In this document: piece by piece, positions 25,101 through 33,266 of the stretch
Layout of the letters: each line of letters begins with the position of its first letter
Position numbering within the stretch: the stretch's first letter is position 1
NCBI RefSeq assembly: GCF_020084865.1
Contig: NZ_CP071953.1
Span: forward strand, 992,001 to 1,056,000
Direction: 5' to 3'
Source: Candidatus Kaistella beijingensis
GTDB lineage: Bacteria > Bacteroidota > Bacteroidia > Flavobacteriales > Weeksellaceae
DNA length: 64,000 nt
The notes under the pieces: generated by a model
What the model was told of the DNA's origin: nothing
The model's input: only the letters and a program-made list of their open reading frames with translations
The model's database searches: none
Program-made: the position numbers and the translations under genes

Positions 25101-28047
25101 TTTCATCTTTTGGAAAAGCGACTTCATACTCCACCAAACCATTTTTGAAAGATTTTTGTTCGGTCACCGTTTCTCCGTTTCCGTTTTGAATGTAGATATT
25201 CACTAAAGCATTTGGAACAGCAGAATAAACATAAATTTTCGCTTTTTCATTTCGGTTGAATTCTGCTTTTGGTTGAAGCACTTTTAAGAAAGGTTTCTGC
25301 GAATCATTCAAAAATCGTTTGTCGTAAACTTCAAATTCTTTTTCCGTTTTAATGGTGTCTTTTCCTTCGATGTTGAAAAGTTCGAGTTTATACTTTCCTG
25401 CACTTAATTTTCCTAAATCTAAAGTTTGAGGTTGTTTGCTATCGTTTGAAGTTGTTTGATTTTCAACTCTTTCGATAATTATTTTGTCAATTTTTGAATC
25501 TTTTTCCTTTTTTTCATAATAATCGTGTGGAAATTTCTGAACAAATTCTGATTTCGAAAATTTCGGTAAATCCTGAATTTGTTGCTCAAAATTACTTCTG
25601 AAAATTCTTTCATCAGGAAGCAATTTCGAAAGTTTCACATTGTAAGATTTCTTCAGATTTTGGTCGTTGTAGTTTTTGGTTTCCACTTTTACCGTTACAT
25701 TTTCATCTGCAAAAGCGTCTTTGATATCATCAGTTTTAATGTAATGAGAAACCGAAGCAACTTTCACATTTGTGTTTGCAGATTGTGTTTCACCATTAAT
25801 ATCGGTTACCGAAGCATTGATTTCGTAATTATCAACCTGAATTCCTTCTAATGTTTCATCTTTTTTCAAATTTACCTTTATCATGAACTCGCCTTTCTCA
25901 TTGGTTTTCACTTCACCGAGAATGGAGTTTTCATTATAATTCCCTCGTGGAAACCACCAAAAATACATCCACCTAATATTGTGTTTTTTGATCTCGTAAT
26001 TCACCATCGCATTGCTCAAAGGAACTCCCGAAAACATCATCGCTTTCCCTTTCAGTTCAATGGTTTGTCCGTATTGGTATTCATCTTTAATCGGCTCGAA
26101 AGTCACCTCAAATTTTGGGCGTTTGTACTCTTCCACACGGAAATCTTTGTAGGTATCAATTCCGTTTTCATGAATTTGAAGCGAAAACTGTCCGTTCAAT
26201 TTTCCGTTCGGTAAGATGAAATTTCCGTTGTAGGAACCGAATTCATTCGTTTTGAAAGTTTGATCTGAAATTTTTTCTCCATTGGCATCGTGAATCGATA
26301 TTTTCTGAGAAAGTCCAGATGCAACACTTTCCTTTTGATTTACCAATTGAGTGTTAATCACTTTAAAATAAACGGTTTGTCCAGGACGATAAATCGCTCG
26401 GTCTAAAAATATTTGTGCAGAATTTTGGTTTTGATTTCTAAAATCTTCGCCATAATAACGGTTTCCATAAACCTGCATCAAATTGAAATCATTGGTTTTG
26501 GGTTGTTGAACAAGATAAAATCGATAATATTCGTTGTCTTGGGAAACTGGAAACTTAAAGTTTGCTGAATTATCCGTGTTTAAAGGAAAAGTATTCATCC
26601 TAGTTCCACGTGAATATTCATAAATTTTCAAACCTTCGCTTGAGATTGATTTTCCGTTTTCGCGATTGACTAATTTTAGTTGATTTTCAATGGTTTTCCG
26701 ATCATCTTTTTTGTTGTAAATAATTCGCGAATTTGTAACGATGAAATAAAAATTCTCCTGAATCGCGTTTTCCACCACATATTCCACCAAATAAATTCCT
26801 GATGGAAGTGGTTTGATTTCAAAAGAAGTGTTGTGTGTTTTGTAATCCTTTAAATCCTGTAAATCAAACGATTCCTTTCGAACCAAAGATTTTTTTACCG
26901 CACTGAATTTATTTTTGTCGTAAGAATCAGAAATATATCTCAAGAAATTCTGAAAATCGTCCTTCACCTCATAAATATTCAATGAAAATTTGTCCACATT
27001 TTTTGCTTGTGCCACCAAATGAATCGGGAGATTTGCCTGTGTATGCGTTTCGTAATAAATTGTGAGATTTGGATTGACAATCTGGTTTTCTCGATTGAGA
27101 ATATTGTTTAGAAATTTTGATTTTGGATATTCTTTTTTTACGCTTTCAACCCAAATTAATGCTTCCTTATATTTTTGGTCTTCTGTTAATTCGTCAATGA
27201 TTTCACCCGCAATCATTACTTTGTAATCACCTTCTGTAGTGGTTTTGTAAAGATTTTGAAGTTGAGAAAGTTGGTCTTTGCAATTGGTAAATTCGCAGTT
27301 GTAATTCAGTTTTTGATGCTGAAAATAGAGTTTTGAATTTCCCGAGTTTTGAGTAATTAACTCTTCATAAATCTGATTGATTTTGGAACGGTTCACTTTC
27401 AATTCATTCGGTGTAAATAAATCTTCATCTTTCAGAAAATCAATTTGTTTCATCGAATTATAGTCAAACAAGGTCGGGAAATAATCCAAATCTTCTGTTC
27501 CTTCAAAAATAGATTTGTACTTCGACATCGAAATTTTTTGCAACTCAGAATTCTGCTTTTCTAAATCGGCAAAATGTTTGTTCAAATAATTTTTAAAATC
27601 CAGTTTAGACCAAGTCTCGATTTGTGCGAAATCCTGATTGTTGATATTGGTTCTTTGATCGATTTCCCATTGATCCTCTTGATAATGATCGTTGATAAAT
27701 TCACCCAACAGAACTTGATAAACCAGTTTTTCTTCGCCTTTCAACGATTGGTCCAATTCCGACAATTTTTTGAAAAACTGACTTGAAGAATCATTTTTTT
27801 CATCATCTCGAGTTTGGTTCACAATACTGAATTCAGCTTTCAGCGAGCGTATGAGTTGAACGGCATTGCTTTCTTTCATGGCGGTTTTTTGGATTTCTAA
27901 AATAATTGGGAGATTGGATTTGTATAAACCTTGCTTGTAATTGGTTTCAATTTTTTTCCATTGGTCGTCGTAATATTTCTGTCCAAAAATTGGCGTAACT
28001 ATGATAAACAACAGAAAAAAAGTGAAAAGTGTTGTGAATTTTTTCAT
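22135..28047 (-). CDS. Alpha-2-macroglobulin family protein
   Basis: 1970 residues with a signal peptide (MKKFTTLFTFFLLFIIVTPIFG) and no lipobox. A helical N-terminal third precedes macroglobulin-type beta domains, with AIYRPGQTVYFKV near residue 550. The A2M core (FYPNLMTDKDGNVSF and LTQWKLMFLTHTKD) lies near residues 1190-1230. A helical barrel with NPDGGFSWYAGYPSSYYN is near 1525. The thioester motif CxEQ of trapping macroglobulins is absent, as in many Bacteroidetes members. It is presumably a periplasmic or surface protease-trapping or structural protein. A short stretch, IRGYASVAAPM near 1125, resembles a TonB-plug-like insert. Residues 1586-1593 (ASASLSAT) are encoded by the 24-nt repeat element. 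Confidence 0.9.
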   Translation of the reverse strand: MKKFTTLFTFFLLFIIVTPIFGQKYYDDQWKKIETNYKQGLYKSNLPIILEIQKTAMKESNAVQLIRSLKAEFSIVNQTRDDEKNDSSSQFFKKLSELDQSLKGEEKLVYQVLLGEFINDHYQEDQWEIDQRTNINNQDFAQIETWSKLDFKNYLNKHFADLEKQNSELQKISMSKYKSIFEGTEDLDYFPTLFDYNSMKQIDFLKDEDLFTPNELKVNRSKINQIYEELITQNSGNSKLYFQHQKLNYNCEFTNCKDQLSQLQNLYKTTTEGDYKVMIAGEIIDELTEDQKYKEALIWVESVKKEYPKSKFLNNILNRENQIVNPNLTIYYETHTQANLPIHLVAQAKNVDKFSLNIYEVKDDFQNFLRYISDSYDKNKFSAVKKSLVRKESFDLQDLKDYKTHNTSFEIKPLPSGIYLVEYVVENAIQENFYFIVTNSRIIYNKKDDRKTIENQLKLVNRENGKSISSEGLKIYEYSRGTRMNTFPLNTDNSANFKFPVSQDNEYYRFYLVQQPKTNDFNLMQVYGNRYYGEDFRNQNQNSAQIFLDRAIYRPGQTVYFKVINTQLVNQKESVASGLSQKISIHDANGEKISDQTFKTNEFGSYNGNFILPNGKLNGQFSLQIHENGIDTYKDFRVEEYKRPKFEVTFEPIKDEYQYGQTIELKGKAMMFSGVPLSNAMVNYEIKKHNIRWMYFWWFPRGNYNENSILGEVKTNEKGEFMIKVNLKKDETLEGIQVDNYEINASVTDINGETQSANTNVKVASVSHYIKTDDIKDAFADENVTVKVETKNYNDQNLKKSYNVKLSKLLPDERIFRSNFEQQIQDLPKFSKSEFVQKFPHDYYEKKEKDSKIDKIIIERVENQTTSNDSKQPQTLDLGKLSAGKYKLELFNIEGKDTIKTEKEFEVYDKRFLNDSQKPFLKVLQPKAEFNRNEKAKIYVYSAVPNALVNIYIQNGNGETVTEQKSFKNGLVEYEVAFPKDESIDQINVQFQLVAFNDVQTKSVNLKIASDKKPLRIETVTFRDKLQPNEKEKWTVKILGDQNEKINAEVLANMYDMSLDQFAVNTYSWQQLYQKYFILNSYGINENLAQETFSKRYKYLNQEGIQFPNFSWFDGGIYGRQLRIRGYASVAAPMAVAKEAVVMDSVAGNVSGVQVEQQGLMETKTASLKTSSNVVSTKELEKIPVRQNLNETAFFYPNLMTDKDGNVSFEFTSPEALTQWKLMFLTHTKDARAATLQKEVVTQKEFSVTPNYPRFLREGDELNLQSKLSSLVNEKLIGTAQLQILDAFTNEDITQKFGISQLTAVAGYNKEQTFSLHENGNSVVNWKLKVPNDVSSIIIKIVAKAGNFSDGEQKAIAVLPNRMLVTDAVPIFVKEGQTKTFTLENLAKNTSTTATNFANTLELTTNPIWEIMFALPSLKNDQNNSADVVFNKWFADVLASEIFKANPKMKTVFDEYQSKGLLISNLEKNQELKQLLLEETPWVLESKDETEQMQKLSRIFDANTMRNSIKNDWAELKKLQNPDGGFSWYAGYPSSYYNSLYILKNLGRINEWLKGNVADYQGSEQKEMVSKLISYVDNEVNKYWDASASLSATKEVWNNYVLDYLDTRHYWENQYPLKGKGATLKNLVIKKASTAKITDFTFFGLHRAALLFDQYKLTNLSKKLMTYLKETSTETETQGVYWKQNLNDWGWYSSKTVNHAGALEAFNKLTPNDQNFIEEMKIWLVTQKEVNSWGTSRGTAEVIYTIMNSGKSWTSNESDKATILWGKPNPNFAQGREQSATGYYKKSIQSDKIDKNLGTVTITKPGAGIVQGGLFWQYYEDLDKIKSSESYISITKELYKKIKTENGEELLKITAQTPLKVGDKVTVRMILNTDRNMEFIHLKDMRAAGFEPLNVLSGYQWKNNLGYYQSTKDASTNFYIQYLPKGKYVFEYDYVCNASGTFSNGITTLQNYYAPQMNAHTQGTKVTINE
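23269..23292 (-). repeat. 24-nt element in frame inside the macroglobulin gene
   Basis: On the coding strand it reads GCTTCGGCTTCGCTCAGC then GCGACA and encodes ASASLSAT. It is homologous to the elements at 31573-31596 and 42258-42281 and in the same codon phase. Confidence 0.7.
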
Positions 28048-28073
28048 AAAAAATGTTCTAATAATTTCGTGAC

Positions 28074-28089
28074 ACGCGATAAATCGCGT
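28074..28089. repeat. CTACR-flanked hairpin, copy 1
   Basis: ACGCGAT and ATCGCGT flank two bases. The stem is followed by CTCTACA. It stands between the divergent macroglobulin and UbiA-like genes, so it could also serve as an operator. Confidence 0.6.
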
Positions 28090-28101
28090 CTCTACAATAT
28101 C

Positions 28102-28899
28102 ATGGATTTTAAAAATTTGAATTGGTTAAATTTGCAACTGATGCAGATTCTAAAATTACTAAAAAAATACGTGATCGACAGCGAAATCTATGTTTCTTTG
28201 ATGGGCACTTTTTTGGCAATTTTTTTCATGTTGGAGCAAAATGTATTCCGCTTTCCGACGGTGATTTTAATCTTCATTACGTATTTCAGCGGCTATCTTT
28301 ACACCAAATATCAAAACCATTATTTATTTAGCAAAGTATTGATTTTCAACATCATTTGCGGAATCGTTTCTTTAACATTAATTATTCTTAATCATAACGA
28401 AATCCGAATTTTAAAATGGTTCTTCATCGTGATTTTGGGATTGCTTTACAATAGTTATTTCTTGGAGAATTATATAAGAAAAGTTCCATTATTAAAGGTT
28501 TTTTATGTAGGATTTACCTGGGCTTTAATCAATTCCTGGCTGATTTTACCACAATTTCATTTCACTATTTTTCTCATCAGTTTATTTTTTGTGACGGCTT
28601 TGGTTTTGCCATTCGATATTCGGGATATGAAAGTGGATGATGTCGTGACTTTTCCAAGGTTAATAGGAGTTGAAAACACGAAATATCTTGCTTATTTTCT
28701 TATTTTTTTGAGTTTAATGATTTCCATTTTTTATCTAAAAACTGAATTTGCAATTTCCTTTGCTTTAACCTCAATCTTAACCTATATCCTTATTTATTTT
28801 TCAGAAAACTCTAACAAAGATTCTTACTTTTCGTTTTGGGTGGAAAGTTTAAGCGGATTACCTTTTGCTTTTTGGCTAGTAAATTGGCTTATAAATTGA
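28102..28899 (+). CDS. UbiA-like prenyltransferase family membrane protein
   Basis: 265 residues from the ATG at 28102; the longer open frame upstream crosses the palindrome and is rejected. About seven to eight membrane helices. LPFDIRDMKVDD matches the second Asp-rich motif of the UbiA superfamily (DxRDxxxD), but the first motif (NxxxDxxxD) is not recognisable in the early loop (YLYTKYQNHYLF). It may be a divergent member without prenyl diphosphate activity. It is followed after 28 bp by an Omp85-type gene and may be co-transcribed with it. Confidence 0.6.
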   Translation: MDFKNLNWLNLQLMQILKLLKKYVIDSEIYVSLMGTFLAIFFMLEQNVFRFPTVILIFITYFSGYLYTKYQNHYLFSKVLIFNIICGIVSLTLIILNHNEIRILKWFFIVILGLLYNSYFLENYIRKVPLLKVFYVGFTWALINSWLILPQFHFTIFLISLFFVTALVLPFDIRDMKVDDVVTFPRLIGVENTKYLAYFLIFLSLMISIFYLKTEFAISFALTSILTYILIYFSENSNKDSYFSFWVESLSGLPFAFWLVNWLIN

Positions 28900-28927
28900 T
28901 AATCGATTATCGGAAAAAAATATTCTT

Positions 28928-30727
28928 TTGCAATTAAAATACCTTTTAACTGTAATTCTGCTTACTTGTTTTTCTTGTGTTTTGGCGCAAGAGAAAAAGG
29001 ATTCGATTTACACTAAAATTGAAGAATTTTCAGACAAAAGAAAAGTTACCAAATTTCTGCACCGTTTTATTTTTAGGAGAGAGGCTGATTCAGTTTCTGT
29101 AAAAACGGATACTAAAGAAAAAAACACGACACAATTCAACGGAAAATTCATTCGGCACATTGAAATTGAAACGGTGGATCCTTTTGGTTATACGATTTCC
29201 AACAAAAATAAAGACACAAAATGGTACGATCGGCTTGCTGAAAAAATCCATATTGATTCCAGAAAATCAACCATCCGGAATTATCTTTTTTTCAAGGAAG
29301 GTGAAGAATTTAATTCCCAAAAACTGTACGAATCTGAGCGTATGTTAAGAAGCGTAAACTTTATAAACCGTGTAAACATTAATGTTTCGGAAAGCGAAGA
29401 TTCTAAAGATTCTCTCGATGTTCATGTAAAAGTTCTAGATTCCTGGAGTTTGAAACCGCGCATGAGTTTCTCGGGAAGTAAGATCGGGTTAGGAATTACA
29501 GAAGCAAACCTTCTTGGTTTGGGTCACGAATTAAATTTTTATTTCACCAATAATTTTAAGGAGAAAAAAAATAATTTCTTTGGAAGCTACACCACCAATA
29601 ATCTTTTCGGAACGTTCATCAATGCGACTATTTTGGGCGAAAAAGATTTCGAAAATAATGAAAGAGTCAGTTTCAGTGCAAGACGGGATTTCTTTTCTCC
29701 GCTCACAAGATGGGCAGGAGGATTTACATTTGATTATTTCAAACGAAAGGTTGGGTTGCCAATATTAAATGCATCAAATATTCCTGAAGTTCAAATCAAA
29801 GTTTTCAGCCAAGATTTGTGGGGAGGTTATCAATTTCCGGTATTCATTAGCAACGATGGAAAAATTTCCAGAAACATTGCGGTTTTGGGAAGGTTTCAAA
29901 ACTATCAATATAAAGACAAACCCGAAATTGACGGTGGAGATTTTTTTCATTCTACCAATAGTTTTTTAGCATCTGCAGTTTTTACGGACAGGAAATTTTC
30001 TGTGGAAAAAAATATTTTTCAATACAATCTTCCTGAAGATATTCCTTATGGGAAATCATTTGGTTTAACAGGTGGGTTTTTAGCAAGAAGCAACCAAGCC
30101 ATTCCTTATGGTGGAGTCTCGGCTTCCATTGGAGATTTCAATAGTTTGGGATATTTTAATTTAAAGGCTCAATATGGGAGATTTTTCAGTAAAGAGAAAG
30201 ACCGACAAAACGAATTTCGTTTAGACGGAACTTACTTCACCCCTCTGCAAGATTGGAAATTTGCCAAAGTCCGCCATTTCCTCTCTCCCACTTTCGCCAT
30301 CGGAAATTGGCGTTATCAATATTCCTACAAAGACCGAATGAATCTTTCAGGATGGGACGAATTCCCAATGTACAACGGAGATTATATTGGGACTAAAAAA
30401 TTCATTCTACGTTATCAACTGCAATTGTTCATCAATAAATCTTGGAAAAATTTCCATTTCAGTCCATATTTGAATGCAACATTGGGTTGGTTGTCACAAA
30501 ATGGCGACCCTTTATTCAAATCCAAAACGGAGACAAAGTTTGGAATTGGTGCCTTGATTGACAATCCGTATTTGGTATTCAACAGAATTAAGGTTTCGTT
30601 CGTATATTACCCGAAACTTCCGATTGACAATAAACCTGGATTTGAATTCAACAGTTTTGGAAATGACGGAATGCCGTTAAGTTCTTTTGGCACGGAAGTT
30701 CCGCAGTTTGTGAATTTCGGGAATTAG
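28928..30727 (+). CDS. Omp85-type outer membrane beta-barrel protein with POTRA region
   Basis: 599 residues, probably from the TTG at 28928, since it opens a proper signal peptide (MQLKYLLTVILLTCFSCVLAQ). A POTRA-like part (about 70-150: FIRHIEIETVDPFG..GEEFNSQKLYESERMLRSVNFINRVNINV) precedes a C-terminal barrel rich in alternating aromatic strands (from about 155). It resembles the BamA/TamA/D15 superfamily but has only one clear POTRA. Its role could be in protein or lipid transport at the outer membrane. It is not the essential BamA, which has five POTRAs. Confidence 0.8.
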   Translation: MQLKYLLTVILLTCFSCVLAQEKKDSIYTKIEEFSDKRKVTKFLHRFIFRREADSVSVKTDTKEKNTTQFNGKFIRHIEIETVDPFGYTISNKNKDTKWYDRLAEKIHIDSRKSTIRNYLFFKEGEEFNSQKLYESERMLRSVNFINRVNINVSESEDSKDSLDVHVKVLDSWSLKPRMSFSGSKIGLGITEANLLGLGHELNFYFTNNFKEKKNNFFGSYTTNNLFGTFINATILGEKDFENNERVSFSARRDFFSPLTRWAGGFTFDYFKRKVGLPILNASNIPEVQIKVFSQDLWGGYQFPVFISNDGKISRNIAVLGRFQNYQYKDKPEIDGGDFFHSTNSFLASAVFTDRKFSVEKNIFQYNLPEDIPYGKSFGLTGGFLARSNQAIPYGGVSASIGDFNSLGYFNLKAQYGRFFSKEKDRQNEFRLDGTYFTPLQDWKFAKVRHFLSPTFAIGNWRYQYSYKDRMNLSGWDEFPMYNGDYIGTKKFILRYQLQLFINKSWKNFHFSPYLNATLGWLSQNGDPLFKSKTETKFGIGALIDNPYLVFNRIKVSFVYYPKLPIDNKPGFEFNSFGNDGMPLSSFGTEVPQFVNFGN

Positions 30728-30785
30728 AACTTCAATTTCAAAATCCATTAGTTCGATTTTCTTTATCTTTACTAAAATTTTGGCG

Positions 30786-31095
30786 ATGGAAAATTTAGAG
30801 TTTCTAAAAAATAAATTAATCAGGGCAATCAACGAAAGTTCTGATAGAGAATTGATTGCTAAACTTTGAGAAATGCCGAATTCTGAAAATAAAAACATTG
30901 TTTCTGAACCTCAATCTGTTTACAAGAGTGAAAAGCAGTGACTATGAAGAAGTTGAAAATGATTTTAAAGAAGACGAAATAAAACTGCATCCTGTTTATA
31001 TGAAAATGATTGAACGAGGAATGGAAGATGTTAGAAATGGACACGGTCTAACTGAAGAAGAAATGGACAAAATGGATGAGGAATGGCTCAATTAA
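30786..31095 (+). pseudogene. Decayed antitoxin gene of a ParE/RelE-type pair
   Basis: ATG at 30786 gives MENLEFLKNKLIRAINES..LIAKL then an in-frame TGA. The same frame continues EMPNSENKNIVSEPQ..YKSEKQ to a second stop, and the +1 frame continues SDYEEVENDFKEDEIKLHPVY..EEEMDKMDEEWLN to 31095. Joined, the pieces make one acidic antitoxin-like protein of about 100 residues with at least one nonsense and one frameshift lesion. It overlaps the start of the toxin remnant by 13 bp, the usual TA arrangement. Confidence 0.75.
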
Positions 31096-31390
31096 AAATT
31101 ATTTGGACCGTATTTGCGAAACAACAAAGGGATGAAATTTTTCATTTTTGGAATATTCGAAATAAAAGCACCTTCTATTCAAAGAAACTACGATTATTGA
31201 TTAAGAGCAGGACCAACCAATTAAAAGATCAACCTTTTCAGGAAAAAAAATATTTGCAAACTCTTAAAGAATTCTAATTTTCAAAAACTATAGTTTGGTT
31301 TACTTTGTCGATAAAGAAAAAGTGTACATCGTTGCATTTTGGGAGAATCAGCAAGATCATGAAAAACTCGAAAATATTTTAGGTTTATGA
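31083..31390 (+). pseudogene. Decayed ParE/RelE family toxin gene
   Basis: Frame one (31083-31277) encodes MAQLKIIWTVFAKQQRDEIFHFWNIRN..KIRLLIKSRTNQLKD-like sequence, the start of a ParE/RelE toxin. The C-terminal strands YSLVYFVDKEKVYIVAFWENQ and a final LENILGL are in another frame, with the end at 31388-31390. A frameshift near 31280 breaks the gene. Its TGA overlaps the recF ATG. Both members of the pair are broken, so no active toxin is made. Confidence 0.8.
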
Positions 31391-32484
31391 CCATCCAAAA
31401 ACTCACCCTACAAAACTTCAAAAACCACCTTTCAAAATCATTTGAATTTTCACCACAAATCAACTGTTTCGTGGGAAATAATGGTGTTGGGAAAACCAAT
31501 GTTTTGGATGCGCTTCATTATCTTTCCGTTGGGAAATCTTTTTTGGGAAATACAGATTTAAACAACATTCACACTTCGACTCCGCTCAGTGTGGCAGAAG
31601 ATTTCTTCACGATTGAAGGCGAAATTTTCGATGGTGAAAAGGAAAACATCATCAAAATTCAGCAACCGAAAGAAGCCAAAAAAATCATCAAGAAAAACGA
31701 TAAATCTTACGACAGAATTGCAGACCACATCGGATTTTTACCGAGCGTGATTATTTCTCCTTACGACTCCAATTTAATTTCAGATTCAGGGGAAAGCCGC
31801 AGAAAGTTTTTGGATGCGATGATTTCTCAAACCGATTCGGAATATCTTTTTAATTTAATTCAGTATCAAAAAACGGTTCAGCAAAGGAATGCGCTTTTGA
31901 AATCTTTCGCGAAAAACCGATATTTCGATGCGGAAAGCTTGGAGATTTATAATGAGCCATTAATTAAATTCGGTACCAAAATTTTTGAGAAAAGAAAAGA
32001 GTTTATACATTCCATTTTACCTTTAATCCAAAATTATTATGAGATTATTTCAAACGGAAAAGAAAAAGTTTCGGTAATTTATAATTCAGATTTAAATGAA
32101 GAAAGTTTTGAAAACCTGCTGAATAAAAACCTTGAAAAAGACCGTATTTTAACCTACACTTCAAAAGGAATCCACAAAGACGATTTGCTTTTTGAGATGA
32201 ACGGAAATCTGTTAAAAAAAATCGGAAGTCAAGGTCAGCAAAAATCATTTTTAATTGCTTTAAAACTCTCTCAAATGAACAGAATTAAAGAAATCACAGG
32301 AAAAACTCCTATCCTTTTGCTCGACGATATTTTTGATAAACTGGATGATTCCAGAGTTTCACAATTGATTGAATTGGTGAATCAGGAACATTTTGGACAG
32401 ATTTTTATTACCGATACCCATAAAGAAAGAACAGAAAATGTGGTGAGGAAAATTACTGACGAAAGTAAAATTTTTGAAATTTGA
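31387..32484 (+). CDS. recF: DNA replication and repair protein RecF
   Basis: 365-residue SMC-like ATPase acting with RecO and RecR in loading RecA at gaps. Walker A is in CFVGNNGVGKTNVLDALHYL, the signature region in GSQGQQKSFLIALKLSQ and Walker B in PILLLDDIFDKLDDSR. Between LNNI and EDFFTIEGE, residues 63-70 (TSTPLSVA) come from the 24-nt repeat element, an insertion into a surface loop. The start overlaps the toxin remnant. A DUF721 gene downstream is the common Bacteroidetes neighbour. Confidence 0.95.
   Translation: MTIQKLTLQNFKNHLSKSFEFSPQINCFVGNNGVGKTNVLDALHYLSVGKSFLGNTDLNNIHTSTPLSVAEDFFTIEGEIFDGEKENIIKIQQPKEAKKIIKKNDKSYDRIADHIGFLPSVIISPYDSNLISDSGESRRKFLDAMISQTDSEYLFNLIQYQKTVQQRNALLKSFAKNRYFDAESLEIYNEPLIKFGTKIFEKRKEFIHSILPLIQNYYEIISNGKEKVSVIYNSDLNEESFENLLNKNLEKDRILTYTSKGIHKDDLLFEMNGNLLKKIGSQGQQKSFLIALKLSQMNRIKEITGKTPILLLDDIFDKLDDSRVSQLIELVNQEHFGQIFITDTHKERTENVVRKITDESKIFEI
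31573..31596 (+). repeat. 24-nt element in frame inside recF
   Basis: Reads ACTTCGACTCCGCTCAGT then GTGGCA, encodes TSTPLSVA, and begins exactly on a codon boundary. It is homologous to 42258-42281 (four mismatches). Confidence 0.75.
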
Positions 32485-32516
32485 TGTGAGATACGTGGTG
32501 CGCGGTACGAGATTGG
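32482..32516 (-). repeat. 7-bp array after recF (inverted)
   Basis: Minus-strand units CCAATCT, CGTACCG, CGCACCA, CGTATCT, CACATCA. It begins within the recF stop codon and is the inverted counterpart of the array at 32910-32979. Confidence 0.65.
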
Positions 32517-32576
32517 GTTAAATTTAAAATAAAATAAATTTTATAGTTTTTGTTTAATTTTAAAGAGATATTCGAT

Positions 32577-32921
32577 ATGAGTTACAGAAATCTTGATATT
32601 TACTAAAGCAGTTTTGAACTTTTTATCAAAACTCATCGTACTTCTTTTCGCCAATATTATTGAAGGCCAAGGCAGAAGCGTTAATAAAAAAGAATACGAA
32701 CGATTTTTAGTTTTTTGCCTTTAAGCAAGGATTAGACGATTGGACATTTAGAGAAAATAATTCGGCTTTATCCCGAAATAATAAATAATTTTGAAGACCT
32801 TAAAACAGTATATGATTTATTGGGAGGAAAAATCAACAATTAACTAAAATGGGTTCGAGAAAATTGGAATAAAGGAAAAGAAAACCCTGACAAAAACTTA
32901 CAAATTATTCATAACCCATAA
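32577..32921 (+). pseudogene. Decayed four-helix-bundle (S23/IVS) protein gene
   Basis: ATG at 32577 gives MSYRNLDIY then TAA. In shifted frames follow FANIIEGQGRSVNKKEYERF, the S23 family signature, then GHLEKIIRLYPEIINNFEDL..YDLLGGKINN, a stop, and LKWVRENWNKGK. The middle helix (about 20 residues) seems deleted. The family occurs inside 23S rRNA intervening sequences and as free genes; its role is unclear. The last codons lie in the heptamer array. It splits recF from the DUF721 gene. Confidence 0.8.
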
Positions 32922-32979
32922 CTCATAACTCGAATCACATAACTCGTATCTCGAATCAAGTATCCCGCACCTCGTATGA
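32910..32979 (+). repeat. Long 7-bp array ending at the DUF721 start codon
   Basis: Ten consecutive heptamers, for example CATAACC, CATAACT, CGAATCA, CGTATCT, CGCACCT, with the last unit CGTATGA containing the ATG at 32976. Consensus C(A/G)(T/A)A(A/T)CT. Confidence 0.8.
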
Positions 32980-33266
32980 AAAAAAAACGCGAATTCCAAA
33001 GTTCCGAACTTGTAAAATCTTTCGCCAAAATCTATGGTTTTGAGGATAAACTGTTGGCTTTCGAAATTAAAGATTTTTTACAGGAATATCTTAACGATGC
33101 TCTTTTTCAAGAAATTGGCGATGTGAATTTGGACAAGAAAATCCTTTCCATTAAAATAAAATCACCGCTTTTAAAAAACGATTTTAGAATGAGGAAAACT
33201 TTCTTTTTAAATAAGTTTAAAGAAAAATTTGGCGAGGAAAATATTAGTGATCTTCAGATTTTGTAG
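32976..33266 (+). CDS. DUF721 (DciA-like) protein
   Basis: 96 residues, KFH-domain-like DUF721, with VKSFAKIYGFEDKLLAFEIKD at the start and KIKSPLLKNDFRMRKTFFLNKF at the end. DciA-type members help load replicative helicase in many bacteria, and DUF721 genes commonly follow recF, as here across a dead gene. Whether this short form acts in helicase loading is inference. Its leader and start codon are made of the heptamer array. The 3' end overlaps the convergent gene at 33244 by 23 bp. Confidence 0.82.
   Translation: MKKKREFQSSELVKSFAKIYGFEDKLLAFEIKDFLQEYLNDALFQEIGDVNLDKKILSIKIKSPLLKNDFRMRKTFFLNKFKEKFGEENISDLQIL

Noticed and set aside
25424..25457. GTTTGA-type repeat in the macroglobulin gene
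   Set aside because: Two imperfect 20-bp units that break the 7-bp phase; suggestive but not clear enough to list as an array.
26844..26865. 9-bp repeat AATCCTTTA, AATCCTGTA inside the macroglobulin gene
   Set aside because: Only two and a half units, within chance for AT-rich coding sequence, though similar in style to the other arrays.
32910..32979. Heptamer array as telomere-like or sequencing artefact
   Set aside because: Units are degenerate, found at many internal loci and partly transcribed as leaders or codons; the phase is too regular for random error.
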